From Rickettsia endosymbiont of Bradysia coprophila (lineage in GTDB: Bacteria > Pseudomonadota > Alphaproteobacteria > Rickettsiales > Rickettsiaceae): a DNA stretch of 59,216 nt. Each line of letters begins with the position of its first letter. Position 1 is the stretch's first letter. The notes under the pieces were generated by a model. It saw nothing but the letters and a program-made list of their open reading frames with translations, ran no database searches and was not told the origin of the DNA. The position numbers and the translations under genes were made by a program. Shown in pieces: positions 1-10,530 of this stretch. The stretch covers positions 1 through 59,216 of the forward strand of contig JAHXDM010000022.1 in assembly GCA_019468145.1 (NCBI GenBank). The letters run 5' to 3'.

Positions 1-2023
1 GGTCAGACTGCAGCACGCGGTCGCGGTGTCGCCATGTGACGGTGAAAGTGCCGGTGATGGCTCCAGGATCGTCAGCGCCGGCCATCCGCATGCGAGCCGG
101 GGGGTAGGGAAGGGCCTGGCGCCCGGCGATCGTGACGGACGCCTGGGGAGCCACGTCGATGGGCAGGCCGCCGGTGCTGGAGTTGGTCACAGCGCGCGCT
201 GTGATCTGCTCGCCGATCGCGTACTGCGTCTGCGACAGCACACTGTCGTTGTCGTAGGCCCACAGCCGCACGCCGGTACCCCAATCCTGGGCAGCGTGTC
301 CAGGCAACCGCGGGCCACGGTCAGCTGGGTGCCGTCCTGGCTCATGCCATCGATGCGCACGCACTCGGCATCGGGGTGGGTGCCCAGCCAGGCCGTGCTG
401 CCGATTTCCAGGTAATCCCACTGGCCCAGCTTGTTGGTGATCTTCAGGACGGTTTCCTGCCGCCCAGCGGGCGCCGACAGCGTGGCGGTCGGGGTCAGGT
501 CGCCGGCGCCGGAGTCGAGCCAGTCGGCGCCCTGCCGCACAAAGGCGTTGAAGTTGACCGCGAAGCCAGGCGGCTTGCTGGCGCACATGCCGAAGAAGCC
601 CACCATAGGGTCCAGCTGCTTTGCCGCGTCCAGCCCCAGCGCCTGCACCAGGTCGCGGAACGGAACCTCGAAAGCCTGGACGAACGCCGGCGGCTGAACG
701 GCGCCGTTCGGGTCGACCCAGCCCGGCGGCTGCGGCTTGACGTAGGACGTAAGGCCGAACTTGAACACGTCCTCTGTGCCCTCGATCGTGATCCCGTCGC
801 CGTCCTGGCTGTTGTCGGTCACCTTCAGCACGCGAACGGGCATGTTCAAGATGCCCTCCTCTGGCCAGGACAGGCGGATGACCTGGCCAGGAACCACCTT
901 GTAGGCCTTGCGGTTCGTGCGCAGGCGGACGCGCGCCAGCATCGCCGACAGCACGTCAACGTCGCGCTGGGCCAGGCGCGCGGCGATCGCCTCGGTGGGA
1001 CAGCAGGCGTAGGCCTTGGTCTGGTTGATGACGCCGCCGGTTGCCTGGATCGCGGCCAGGTTGGCCACGGTGATGCCGCGCTCGGCGTTGTTGGCCGAAT
1101 CGTTCCAGGTGACGGTCACCTCATTGACGGTTTCCTCTGCGGTGACGCGCTCCAGGTTCTCCAGCACACAGTCGACGTCGTAGCCCTGGGCGCGCGGCCC
1201 GAAGTGCACCAGCTGGTCCAGCTCGTAATCCCCACGCATGGGGATGATGCGCCACTGCAGGTTTTCAGGATCCTGGATCAGCATGGCGTTGCAGTGGTCC
1301 AGCACTGCTGGAGCGTGTCCTGGATTTGTCCGACTGCACCCACTTCACCCACAGGCCCAGGCCCTCGGCATGGAAAGGTCGGCCGCTGCCCGGAAACTCG
1401 CATCGGTTCAGATTGCGGGCGGGTGGCTCATCCCGTCCTCTGTGTCGGTCAGGATTTCGTAGATGAGTGGGCCGGGTTGGCGCACAGGATCCGCGTGGGC
1501 ACGTCCACGCGCGGAAGGTCCACCTTCACCTCAGCGCCAGGAACTTGAAGGCGCGCGTAGCACGCCCCTGCGGCTGCAGGTCGGGCGCCGGGCCCACGTC
1601 TACCTCTGCTTTTCGGGTACCAGCACACGCCGGTTTCCCATCCGCCTTGGTCTGCGGATCCGGTAGGCCAGGCTTCAGGTACGGCGTAATGGCGCGACCT
1701 TGCCCTGGCGAAAACGGTGCTGAAGATGCCCTATAGGCGGGTTGTAGGTTCCGCCCTGCACGCTGGCAGGTAGTCGTTGGGCTGCTGCGTAGGGCCGCCA
1801 TCATCACGTCCAGCTGGCCATCGATGCCGCCTCCTTTTCATCGCCACCCCACAGCTGGGACGCATCGATGCGGATGCGCTCGTTACGGTGACCTTTCCCG
1901 ACCAGGCGATGCGCTCGCCGCCCATGATCGAAATCAGCATGTCAATCGGACCCTTACAGATGCCATGTGCAGGCCCATGAGATACCAGTAGCCGATGGTC
2001 TGCTTTTTGCTCTTACCGCCCAT
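1..2023 (-). pseudogene. Tail hub protein, partial copy broken by indels
   Basis: This is the left-end copy of the hub gene that is intact at 44436-46799. The ATG is at 2023 and the last ~320 bases of the gene lie off the left edge. Several single-base losses shift the frame: for example the run after 'ccaatcct' near 290 has three G here and four in the right copy, and further losses lie near 1305, 1325, 1545 and 1665-1850. Only an internal part (about 300-1300) reads cleanly. The intact second copy makes sequencing error more likely than true gene decay. Confidence 0.85.
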
Positions 2024-2223
2024 TGCCGGCGCTCCTCTTTCGCACGTCTTCCACCAGTTGCCTGGCCATGTCGTTGCCGGTGGCCAGCATCACGCTGCAG
2101 GGCAGGCCCTCGCGCACGAACTGCTGCCAATCCAGTTTGATGCGCGCGGCAAAACTCGCGGGCGCCGCTGACACACCAGCGCCTGGCGCGAACGTCCGCG
2201 ATCGTCACAACGTCGTGGGTCAC
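2013..2223 (-). pseudogene. Small hub-adjacent protein, copy with 1-base insertion
   Basis: This copy of the 69-residue gene at 46789-46998 has an extra T in the run near 2137 ('ccagtttgatg' here, 'ccagttgatg' in the right copy), which shifts the frame. It is probably a base-calling error. See the intact copy for the description. Confidence 0.75.
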
Positions 2224-2453
2224 TTCTTGCCCCCGGAACTCTTTTTGATGGCCAACGTGGCCAGGTCGCCATACCAAAGCACGTTGTAGCCCGTAAGCCA
2301 CCCTTCACCGAAACACCAGGGGATCGCGCGGCCCTCCTCGGCGGTCGGCACGTCGAAGTCGCTCAACGACGGGGGCTTGGGAATCGGGGGCTTCGGCGCC
2401 ATCGCGTAGCCGATAATCAGCGCCACGATGAGGATCACAATCTGAACGTACAT
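2220..2453 (-). CDS. Small N-terminally anchored tail-module protein (left copy)
   Basis: This is an identical, intact copy of the 77-residue protein at 46995-47228. It has a hydrophobic N-terminal segment (about residues 4-18) followed by a proline/lysine-rich linker, and ends in a basic KKSSGGKK-type tail. It is the only gene in the first 3 kb of the window not broken by an indel. Function unknown. Confidence 0.7.
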   Translation of the reverse strand: MYVQIVILIVALIIGYAMAPKPPIPKPPSLSDFDVPTAEEGRAIPWCFGEGWLTGYNVLWYGDLATLAIKKSSGGKK

Positions 2454-2461
2454 GTCAGGCC

Positions 2462-3285
2462 TCAGTAAACCGGCGAGCCGCCGAACGGGTTTTTTTCCGG
2501 GAAGTACGGGAAGCCGCCATAGTTGGCGACGTTGTCGAACTTCGTTGCACATGTTGCCAGGGTGTGATCGTCGCCTGGGTAGGCCTTCAGCGTCATGCCG
2601 GCGACCAGGCCCAGGGGGAAGTTGGTCAGCGTGAAGCGTGTGCCCACATGCTCACGGATCGGGCGCCGGATCGATCACGCCCGGGGTGATTTCGTAGACG
2701 ATGAATCCACCCATGAACCACCCATCTGCGCGGCCGGCAACGCTGGACACCGTCAGCTGCAGGCCTGCACCTCCTGGGCGATCACCTCGATGGCGAAGGC
2801 CTCCAGGTTGATGCCGCAGCGGCGGCCGCCGGTCAGCAGCGGGCACAGGCGCTGGTAGGCGCGGCGCAGCCCCATGCGCTGCAGGCTGGTGTAGGTCGGT
2901 TCGTGGTTAGCACCGCCTCGCGCGTCTCCATGTCCCACGCCACGCTGGTGACGCGGCCCTGCCACACCGCCCGGCGGTCGGTGGGGTCATCCATCTGCAC
3001 CTCGCGGATGGTCAGCAGCACCGTGTCGATCGGCGGCGTGGACCGGAACAGCTGGGCCACGGGATTGTCGGATTCCATCGTGACGTCGATCGGCGACCGG
3101 ATCGGGTCGCCGCCCTGTTCGATGGGGCCGTGTCGCATCGTGCCGCTGGCCTTGTAGGTCTGGAACTGCAGGACCAAATCCTGGTCGGCGTTGGTGTAGC
3201 GGTACACGTTGCCCCCGCGCGCCCAGGTGTAGGTGTAGACCTTGCGGCCCTGGTACTGGCTGCGCTCCAGGGAATCAAAACTCAT
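2462..3285 (-). pseudogene. BR0599-family tail protein, copy broken by indels
   Basis: This is the left copy of the gene intact at 47237-48061 (274 residues). Here it is split into at least three frames by single-base changes near 2670, 2765 and 2909 (for example a missing G in 'cgtggttagcacc'). It starts at the ATG at 3285. The break is most likely sequencing error. Confidence 0.8.
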
Positions 3286-4975
3286 GGCGGTAAGTCCTCA
3301 TCGGCATGGGTGAATCGGCATGCGCATTGTCGCCGCCCATGTCACCGGACCACCACGCCCATTCGATCCGATCGCTACTCCCGCGCATCACCGACAGGAA
3401 GCTGATTTGCACGCCGGCGGCCGGATCCAGCAGCAGCTGCAGCGGCGCAGCCAGGCCGATGCGCTCGCGGCCGTTGCCCAGGTCGGTGCTGCCGGTGATC
3501 TGGCGATACTGGATGCCGGCCGACGTCTCGATGCGGATATCCGTGCGCCCGACCAGGCCGCGCAGGTAGGCGGTGTAACCCATGAATGCAACGTCGATGT
3601 TCGTTGCGCCCGGGGCGGCCAGCACCTGCAGGTCCATGTCGTTGGCGTAGGAAGGCACCCATAGCGGCCGCTGCTGCCCGGCCAGGTAGTACTGGATGCG
3701 ACGTAGCCTGTCGATCTGCGCGCGCCCCAGCGGCGCGTAGCGGAGCGTCTGGCGCATGGTCGGGTAGCCGGATCGGTCGACCCAGCGCGGCACGCCGTCG
3801 TTGTTGTCGGTGATGGCCAGGCGCCGCTCGGGCGACAGCTGCGGGGCGTTGGACCAGTCCGGCCGATCCTCCAGCACCGGCAGGCCGCGGTGTTGCGGCA
3901 TGGTGGCCGGGTCGATCGCCGGATAGGGGTTGGCCGCGGCTACCTGGAACGTCACCGACACGTCGCTGCAGGATCCGGTGAACCGGACCACGCCGGCGTC
4001 TGTGATGCGGGCCGACTTCGCCGGGTACACCACGCTGCCAGCTGGCCAGCTCCTGGCCAGGTCGCGCTTGACCTGCAGGCCGCTGTCCAGCACCTGGTCG
4101 ATTTCCACCACTTCGCTGGTAAACGCGTCCTCGCCCAGCAGCATGGCCAGGCCGCCGGCGACGAACTCGCGCCCGATCGTTGGCGGCAGCTGCAGGAGGC
4201 GATCGCCGGCGGCTGCAGTCGCCTGCAGGTCGGCGCCGTGTGGCCACAGCGGCAGGGCCCAGGCGCGCGCAGTCCAGCCCAGCAGGGCGGCCTCCATCGC
4301 CTGGCGCTCCACGTCGGTGGCGGTGGCGGTGAAATCCCAGGTTTGCCGCGGCGTCAGGCGCCTGGCCACGCGCTGTTCGTCGCCCTCCTCGGCTTCCATC
4401 ACGTCGGTGAGCCATTCCAGCGACTCGCCGATGCCGCGGCCCCAATCGGGGCGCCAGGTCCACGGGCTCACGCGGTTGCCGGTGATGTGCATCACCAGGG
4501 TGGTGCCGGTGTCGAAGCTCCACGACACCGTCGCATCGATCGTCGGCGGCCCCTCGGGCGACACACGCACCGACCAGGCACGTTCCTGCAGGGGGCCGAA
4601 CGCCAGCGGCGGCGATCCCTGGCCCACCAGCTCGATGCCCTCGCCGTTGGCCAGCACCAGGCTGTCCAGGCGCACGCCGTAGCTAAAGGCGTTCCACACC
4701 GACACGGTGCGCTGCTGCTCGCCCACCACGTTGCCCAGGGCCATCGTGGTGATCGACAGGTGCAGGCGGTTGTAGAAATCCAGGTCGAAAACCGGCTGGA
4801 AGGTGCCGGCCAGGGCCGCCTGCGGCGGCGCGATCGGCGACTGGCCGAGCGGCGTCAGCACGCCACTGCCGCGGCCCGCCATGCGCGCCACGCTGGCGTC
4901 CCGCCCATTCCACGGCGTGCCGACCTGCCACGAAAGCGGGTTCGGCGGATCCGGTGCCCACAATGCCCAGGACAT
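3275..4975 (-). CDS. Tail structural protein, 566 aa
   Basis: The predicted protein has 566 residues and starts at the ATG at 4975, just below the preceding stop (4978). The frame is open further upstream, but there it overlaps the preceding tail gene and reads as a shadow. The protein is rich in Trp, Pro and beta-type sequence, with no signal peptide or catalytic motif that I recognise. It sits between two virion-like proteins and the BR0599-family protein (11-base overlap), where Mu-like siphophages carry distal-tail proteins. A distal tail or baseplate role is inferred from position only. The identical copy is at 48051-49751. Confidence 0.8.
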   Translation of the reverse strand: MSWALWAPDPPNPLSWQVGTPWNGRDASVARMAGRGSGVLTPLGQSPIAPPQAALAGTFQPVFDLDFYNRLHLSITTMALGNVVGEQQRTVSVWNAFSYGVRLDSLVLANGEGIELVGQGSPPLAFGPLQERAWSVRVSPEGPPTIDATVSWSFDTGTTLVMHITGNRVSPWTWRPDWGRGIGESLEWLTDVMEAEEGDEQRVARRLTPRQTWDFTATATDVERQAMEAALLGWTARAWALPLWPHGADLQATAAAGDRLLQLPPTIGREFVAGGLAMLLGEDAFTSEVVEIDQVLDSGLQVKRDLARSWPAGSVVYPAKSARITDAGVVRFTGSCSDVSVTFQVAAANPYPAIDPATMPQHRGLPVLEDRPDWSNAPQLSPERRLAITDNNDGVPRWVDRSGYPTMRQTLRYAPLGRAQIDRLRRIQYYLAGQQRPLWVPSYANDMDLQVLAAPGATNIDVAFMGYTAYLRGLVGRTDIRIETSAGIQYRQITGSTDLGNGRERIGLAAPLQLLLDPAAGVQISFLSVMRGSSDRIEWAWWSGDMGGDNAHADSPMPMRTYRHEF

Positions 4976-4977
4976 GG

Positions 4978-5922
4978 TCAGCCCTCGCGCCGGTAGGCGT
5001 AGCCGTACACGCCCGAATTGACCGTGCCGGCGGCGCCGTTCTTCCTGGCCACGGGGAACACCAGCCAGGTGTCGGTACCGAGTGGGTAATCCTGGCCAGG
5101 CTCCATGTTGTCCAGGCGGACCAGGCGCATGTCGACCGGGTAGCCGATATCGGACCAAAGGGAGCTGCCGCGGGAGACGGCGCACCACAGCGGGATCAGC
5201 GGCGCGCGGCCAGTGATGATGCTCGCCGCCGACTGGTAGGGCAGCAGCACGGTGCCGCGCTGGGCCTGGTCCTGTCGCCATCCGCAGCGCAAGGGCTGCG
5301 CCGCGTTGTAGTCGCCGACGTGGTACCGCGGCGACACGCCGTCATAGTCGGCGCGTACCACAGTGGCGTTTCCGCTGGCCCAGCTCAGGCTCCCGGCGTC
5401 ATCGAAGGGCACGCCGTGGTAGACGGAATCGGGCTGGTCGATACCGGAATTAACCTGGGTGGTCCAGTTAGAAGCGAAAACGAACTGGCCGCCGGTGTAG
5501 GCGCCCACTTTCTTCAGCACGCCCATGCCCAGGTGTCGGTAGGTGCCCGGGTCCGTCTCCACCACCATGTATGCGTACTTTCCGCTGGGCGCTTCGCCGG
5601 CGAAGAAGTGGTAAGCCTGCATGGGCGCGGTCAGGCGGTTGGAACGCACATAGGGCGACACGCCAGGCTGCACTGTGTCGCCGGCGTTGGAGAAAGCCGT
5701 GTGCTGGGCAATCTGGATCGACGGGCCGCTGTTGGTCGTGGTGGTGTCGCTGAACCAGGAATAGAACAGGCCTGCAGCGTTCACCTGCAGGGCCTTGCCC
5801 TGGCCCGCGCTGTTGAGGCGATCGCCCCAATAGTCGATGCCCCAGCCTGCCGCCTGCAGGAACAGGCGGAAGCGGTCCAGTAGGTCGTTTACGTCCAGGG
5901 CGGTGCCGGTTTGGTAGCTCAT
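4978..5922 (-). CDS. Virion structural protein, 314 aa (unknown)
   Basis: The protein has 314 residues from the ATG at 5922. The N-terminal part (DVNDLLDRFRLFLQAAGWG) resembles the start of other proteins in this module that open with a short helical segment. The rest is Tyr/Trp/Gly-rich beta-type sequence typical of phage surface proteins. It lies six bases after the 524-residue gene and two bases before the 566-residue gene, so the three are probably co-translated. Probable role is distal tail structure or receptor contact, from context alone. The second copy is at 49754-50698. Confidence 0.78.
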   Translation of the reverse strand: MSYQTGTALDVNDLLDRFRLFLQAAGWGIDYWGDRLNSAGQGKALQVNAAGLFYSWFSDTTTTNSGPSIQIAQHTAFSNAGDTVQPGVSPYVRSNRLTAPMQAYHFFAGEAPSGKYAYMVVETDPGTYRHLGMGVLKKVGAYTGGQFVFASNWTTQVNSGIDQPDSVYHGVPFDDAGSLSWASGNATVVRADYDGVSPRYHVGDYNAAQPLRCGWRQDQAQRGTVLLPYQSAASIITGRAPLIPLWCAVSRGSSLWSDIGYPVDMRLVRLDNMEPGQDYPLGTDTWLVFPVARKNGAAGTVNSGVYGYAYRREG

Positions 5923-5928
5923 GGGGGA

Positions 5929-7503
5929 TCAGTCCTGGCGGATAGCGAAGAAGTCGGCCGCAGCGTTGCGGAAAGTGTTCTGGAACACCAGGTGGTCGAA
6001 GCCATCCATGCGGATGGTCGTCTCGGGCACCAGGTTGAAACCCGGGGTGAAATAGCAGCCGTCCAGCTCGCCCCACATGTGGCGCGGATCGTTGCTGGTC
6101 AGCACGATTTCGTACAGCACGCGGGTACCGTCCAGGGCCTCGCGGAAATCGGCCTCGCGCCCGCTGTTGTTGATCGCTGCCGGGTACACCTTGCCGCGCG
6201 TTTCGCTGTCGCCAGTGTCGTTGCTGCTCAGGTAGCGATTGGAGTGTGGGCGCCAGACGCCATCCGGGTACCGGGCAACCATGCCGTAGCGCCCCGGGCT
6301 GCTGAAGCCGCGGAAATTGGCGCTGGTGCTGGTGGCCACGCCGGCGGCGTCATTGCCGGTACCGGCGTTGATTGCGGGATACGGGTGCACGCTGGGCAGC
6401 TCGTAGGGCTTGCCCAGGCCCTGGTAGAACGGCACGTACACTGCGCCGATCTTGGCCACCCCGGTGATGCGCCGACCGTTCACCGCTGCCCACCAGTTGA
6501 AATTGTTGGACGTCAGCGGGACGTTGCGCAGGCCACTGTTGGCCCCCTGGCTCCGCACCATCACCTGCGGGTCATAGGCCCGGAACTGGTAGAAATTGAA
6601 CGATCGCGCCGCCACTGCGGCGTCCTCGTACAGCTCCACGCCCAGGAAAATGGCATCGAGCCCATCATTCCCAGGAGCCGACACGATCCACTCTGGCCGG
6701 CGCTGCAGCTCAATATCGCCGGTGGTGCCCTTCAGGAACCGCAGCTCGGTGATTTCCACCTGGCCGCTGGTCGATGCGGTGAAAACCGCGCGCCAGTAAA
6801 GGTGCTGGCCAACGCTGGGAACGTTGAACGTGCGCGACTCGCCGGCGTTGGCCCACTGGATGCCGGTAAACGTAGCTGCGGCCTGCCAGGCCTGGCCATC
6901 GTCGGAGTACTCGACACGGAACGCGGTTGGATAGCGCGACGGCGCGTCGTAGATGCTCACATTCACCCGGCGCACGTCCGCCGGGCCGATCATCGAGAAA
7001 CCGGCGCTCGCCGGCAGCGTGGCCGCCAGCGCCTGGTAGTTGGTGCTGGTGCCGGCCTGGTTGTCCCACAGCCTGGACGGGTTGGCGAACCCATCGGAGA
7101 AACGCATGCTCGGCAGCGCCCCGTGCCGGCGTACCAGCGACCACCGCGGCGACGTCGAAAGCTTGAACGCATCGCCCACGGCAAAGGGCGTGGTGCCGCC
7201 GTTGATGCGGAATGCCACCTGGCCGCTGGTGAAAGGCTGGTCGGTAGTGGCCACGCCGATATCGCCGGCGAGACTGCCCACCACCTGGAACGTGCTGGAG
7301 CTGGTGGCGGTGATGGTGAAGGTTTCGGCGGCTGATGCGGATCCGCCGGTGTACCCGCCAGGAACGCCCGTGGTGCCGGTCAGCGTTCCGTTGCCGGTAC
7401 CGGAATACACCAGGCCGAACGCATGCCCGGTATCGCACAGCAGCGCCTGCAGCTGGTCCATGAAGTTGATGTAGCCGGTGGCCACGCCGGTTGCCCAGGT
7501 CAT
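5929..7503 (-). CDS. Virion structural protein with discoidin-like segment, 524 aa
   Basis: The protein has 524 residues and starts at the ATG at 7503, four bases after the tape-measure stop. Residues about 175-260 (YDAPSRYPTAFRVEYSDDG, then SGQVEITELRF) read like an F5/8 type C (discoidin) or galactose-binding fold, which in phages often gives carbohydrate contact or structural decoration. The rest is Gly/Thr/Ser-rich. Directly after the tape measure one expects distal-tail proteins; a distal-tail or adhesin role is inferred. The domain call is by eye. The identical copy is at 50705-52279. Confidence 0.78.
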   Translation of the reverse strand: MTWATGVATGYINFMDQLQALLCDTGHAFGLVYSGTGNGTLTGTTGVPGGYTGGSASAAETFTITATSSSTFQVVGSLAGDIGVATTDQPFTSGQVAFRINGGTTPFAVGDAFKLSTSPRWSLVRRHGALPSMRFSDGFANPSRLWDNQAGTSTNYQALAATLPASAGFSMIGPADVRRVNVSIYDAPSRYPTAFRVEYSDDGQAWQAAATFTGIQWANAGESRTFNVPSVGQHLYWRAVFTASTSGQVEITELRFLKGTTGDIELQRRPEWIVSAPGNDGLDAIFLGVELYEDAAVAARSFNFYQFRAYDPQVMVRSQGANSGLRNVPLTSNNFNWWAAVNGRRITGVAKIGAVYVPFYQGLGKPYELPSVHPYPAINAGTGNDAAGVATSTSANFRGFSSPGRYGMVARYPDGVWRPHSNRYLSSNDTGDSETRGKVYPAAINNSGREADFREALDGTRVLYEIVLTSNDPRHMWGELDGCYFTPGFNLVPETTIRMDGFDHLVFQNTFRNAAADFFAIRQD

Positions 7504-7506
7504 TGC

Positions 7507-10500
7507 TTACCCCTTGTTTGCGTTCGTGAGTCGGTTCCGCTGCATGTGACGCACCACGATGCGTTCGCCTGCAGCGCTTTCCAGGAATTTTTCAGCCGAG
7601 CGGGAATCATCCACCAGGACGATGCGCGTTGCGCCATCGCTGCCGGGCTCCCCGTCCCTGCCGCCGTTGAGGCGGTGCCGCGGATCCATTCGCGTGATGA
7701 CCTCCTCGCCTTTCTGCAGGACCGCCGGCACTTCGTCCGGGGCCAGGCCGGCCACGCCGCCGGTGTGGTACCGCGGCGCTGCCGACCACAGGTAGGCAGG
7801 CAGTTGGCGCGTGTGGCCACCCTCGCCGACCACGCCGCCCGAGTGCTTCACGTTGCCGGCAACGGCCGCCGTCATCTTGCCCAGGCCCGGATAGATGGCA
7901 TCCAGCAGCTGCAGCACCAGGTAGGTGGCCAGCGCATCGGCAGCAATCTGGACCATCGATTGCGCGAAATTAACCACGAAATCGCGCAGCGCCTCGCCGG
8001 CGCTCTTGGTCCCGCTGGCCAGGTCGGTGAACAGCTGCGTAAGCGGGCCTTTCAGGGCCTGGGTAGCCTTGTAGGCCAGGCTGTCGGTGTTGATCGCAAG
8101 CTGCGCAATCTGGCCGTTCACTTCCTGCAGCGAGTCCAGCGCCCGCTGCTCGCTCATCGCATCATTCGCAGCGCGCGCGGCCGCGGCAATGGCCTGGTAC
8201 TCATCGCGCATCTTGACCAGGGTGGCCAGCGCGGTTTCCCGCTGGGCCTGGACGCGGGCCGAACCGTCATCCTTGCCGAGAATGCCGGCATCGACCTGGG
8301 CGCCCACGGCGGTTTCAGTCTGCTGGAAGCGCTGCACGGTCTGCTGCACGCGCTGGTCGACCTCATCAAGGCGCGCCTTGAATGTCTCCATGTCGATCAG
8401 CTTATTTACCAGGTCGATTCCGTCCTGGTCGGCGTTGGCCATCAACCGTGATTTCAGCTCCAGGAACTCGCTTTCCAGCTGGGCGGTGGTCGCCTTTCCG
8501 GTCTGCCCCATCGCCTGCAGGATGCGGATCTGGACCGCGCCCAGCTCTTTGCTGATTTCCTCCAGCGCCAGGCGCTGCTCGCGCGCGTTGTCCTGCGCCA
8601 GGTTCCGGCGTGCGCGCTCCAGGATGATGATATCGGTAAGGGCCGCCTTGCGTGCCTGGTCGGTCGTGGCGGTGGCAGCGCGGGCGCGTGCCTCGGCAAT
8701 GTCGGCATCAATGCTGGCCTGCTGCAGGCGCGTTTTTTCCGCGTAGTACTCGCGGGTGGATACCTGCCAGTCGTCGTAGCGCTGCTGCAGCACCACCAGC
8801 GCGCGCTCGGCCGCATCCTTCAGCAGCTTGAACTGGTCGGCTGCAGCCTTGGCGCCCTTGGCGGTACCGCCGCCGCTCGCGTCGCCGTCCAGGGTGTCCT
8901 CGGCGGCCTTGTTGGCCTGGCCTGCCAGCTCGAAAAGGTCGAAGTACGCCGAATCGATCTGCGCCAGCTCGGCCTGGGCCGTGGCGGTCGTGCGCTTGTA
9001 GGCGTCTTCCATCGTCTCGGTGGCCACCACCGAGTCGCGCAGCGCCTGGGACACCCGCGCCGATGCGTTGGCCAGCTTGTCGCCGACCAGCGGCACCGCG
9101 CGCTGCAGGCCCTGGATACTGTCGTAAAAACTGGCCACCCGCGTGGCCACCTCGTTGAACGCGCCCAGGGCGCCAGCCTTCAGGGTGGCCCAGGTCACAA
9201 TGAAGCTGTTTTTGATGATGTTCGCCGCCTTGGTCAGGCCTGCAGTCAGCGCCACGCCAGCCTGGCGCACCACTACGAACTCATTGGACAGGTAGGTGCC
9301 GATTTCCCAGCCGGTGAACGCCGCGAAGGCGAGCGCGGCCGCCGCCTTCAGCTTCGTGGCCCAGCCGGCCGCCGCCAGGGCGGATCCGTTCATGGACAGG
9401 CTGAAGGCGTTTACCGCAGTGGTGGTGCCGTTGATCGTGGTCGTGAGCGCCAGGGCCTGCACCTGGAAAGCGCGCATGGCCGGGGTGTTCAGGGCGATGG
9501 ACGTGCGCAGCGCGGTGAAGGCGGCAGCGGCGCCGGCGACGATCGCCGGCACCAGGCGGAATGCCGCGTACCAGGTAACCCACAGCTTTGCGCCGGTCAG
9601 CAGCAGGTTGGCCACCAGCTGCAGGTTGTTGGCCAGCGCCAGGATGGCATCGGCCAGCTGCCGGCTGGCGCCGTGCGCGCTGTCAGTGTCGCCCACGAAC
9701 TTGATTACCGCGTTGCGCAGCGACGTGAAGGCATCCGAAACGGTCGGCGGCAGCTTGGCGAACTCATCGCGCAGCGTCTGCTGCTGGGTCTGGATGGCCT
9801 GCACCACCAGGTCGCTGGTGAGCTTGCCGTCCGCGGCGAACTTGCGCAGCTGGTCGGTGGTCTTGATCTGGCCCAGCTTCACCAGGCCTTCGGCGATCGC
9901 CGATGCAAGGCGCGGCGTCTGCTCCAGTACCGAATTCAGCTCCTCGCCGCGCAGCTGGCCGCTGGCCAGGCCCTGGCCGAGCTGGAACAAGGCGGCCTCG
10001 CCGGCCTGTGCGGTGGTGAACGAAAGCGCCACCGCCTGGTTAATCGCCTCGGTCAGGCCCAGGGTCTGCTGCTGGGTGGTGCGGCCGGCGCGGGCAATGC
10101 GGGCGTACAGGTTGACGGTGCCCTCCAGGCTCTGCCTGGTGCGCTGGGCAATCACGAACGTCTGCGCCTGGGCGCGGTTGAACTCCTCCTGGCTCTTGGT
10201 GGCCAGGGTCAGCTGGCCGCGCAGGCGGGTGGCGGTGTCGGCGTAGTTGACCAGGGCCTTGATGGCGCCCAGCACGCCGATGCCGGCGACCAGGAGCCGG
10301 GCCTGGGTGACCGCGCCGGCGATGCTGGCCCGCACGGATTCGGCCGCGGTGGCAGTCTGCCGTGCCGCGGCCGTGGTCCGGTTCAAACTACTGGTAAGCG
10401 CGTTGGCGCCGTTGGCCGACTGCTGCGCCTTCGTGTTGACCTGTTGGAACTGCCCGGAGAGCTGGGCGAGCGCCGCCCTGATTTCTGACAGCTGGGCGGT

Positions 10501-10530
10501 TACTCGGATTTCCAGCTCGGTGCTGCTCAT
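7507..10530 (-). CDS. Tape measure protein, 1007 aa
   Basis: This is the tail tape-measure protein, which sets tail length and leaves with the DNA. The N-terminus is a coiled coil (residues 1-50). The tape-measure N-terminal domain follows at about 75-220, including RLRGQLTLATKSQEEFNRAQ and the GQGLASGQLRGEELNSVLEQ segment. A hydrophobic block lies near residues 305-345, a long Ala/Gln-rich helical middle follows, and the C-terminus carries the HTGGVAGLAPDEVPAVLQKG signature of lambda-type tape measures. The ATG at 10530 overlaps the chaperone extension stop (10527). At about 3 bases per residue and 1.5 angstrom per residue a tail near 150 nm is expected (inference). The right copy is split by a 1-base deletion. 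Confidence 0.95.
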   Translation of the reverse strand: MSSTELEIRVTAQLSEIRAALAQLSGQFQQVNTKAQQSANGANALTSSLNRTTAAARQTATAAESVRASIAGAVTQARLLVAGIGVLGAIKALVNYADTATRLRGQLTLATKSQEEFNRAQAQTFVIAQRTRQSLEGTVNLYARIARAGRTTQQQTLGLTEAINQAVALSFTTAQAGEAALFQLGQGLASGQLRGEELNSVLEQTPRLASAIAEGLVKLGQIKTTDQLRKFAADGKLTSDLVVQAIQTQQQTLRDEFAKLPPTVSDAFTSLRNAVIKFVGDTDSAHGASRQLADAILALANNLQLVANLLLTGAKLWVTWYAAFRLVPAIVAGAAAAFTALRTSIALNTPAMRAFQVQALALTTTINGTTTAVNAFSLSMNGSALAAAGWATKLKAAAALAFAAFTGWEIGTYLSNEFVVVRQAGVALTAGLTKAANIIKNSFIVTWATLKAGALGAFNEVATRVASFYDSIQGLQRAVPLVGDKLANASARVSQALRDSVVATETMEDAYKRTTATAQAELAQIDSAYFDLFELAGQANKAAEDTLDGDASGGGTAKGAKAAADQFKLLKDAAERALVVLQQRYDDWQVSTREYYAEKTRLQQASIDADIAEARARAATATTDQARKAALTDIIILERARRNLAQDNAREQRLALEEISKELGAVQIRILQAMGQTGKATTAQLESEFLELKSRLMANADQDGIDLVNKLIDMETFKARLDEVDQRVQQTVQRFQQTETAVGAQVDAGILGKDDGSARVQAQRETALATLVKMRDEYQAIAAAARAANDAMSEQRALDSLQEVNGQIAQLAINTDSLAYKATQALKGPLTQLFTDLASGTKSAGEALRDFVVNFAQSMVQIAADALATYLVLQLLDAIYPGLGKMTAAVAGNVKHSGGVVGEGGHTRQLPAYLWSAAPRYHTGGVAGLAPDEVPAVLQKGEEVITRMDPRHRLNGGRDGEPGSDGATRIVLVDDSRSAEKFLESAAGERIVVRHMQRNRLTNANKG

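Noticed and set aside
1-2023. True pseudogene decay of the hub gene
   Set aside because: The other copy is intact and the changes are single-base homopolymer-type losses at the contig edge.
3375-4523. Minus-strand frame of 382 codons inside the 566-residue tail gene
   Set aside because: Same strand but shifted frame, very Arg/His/Gly/Ala-rich; a shadow of the real gene.
3890-4996. Plus-strand frame of 368 codons (and its copy at 48666-49772)
   Set aside because: Antisense to the 566-residue tail protein, low-complexity His/Arg/Gly composition, no start signal.
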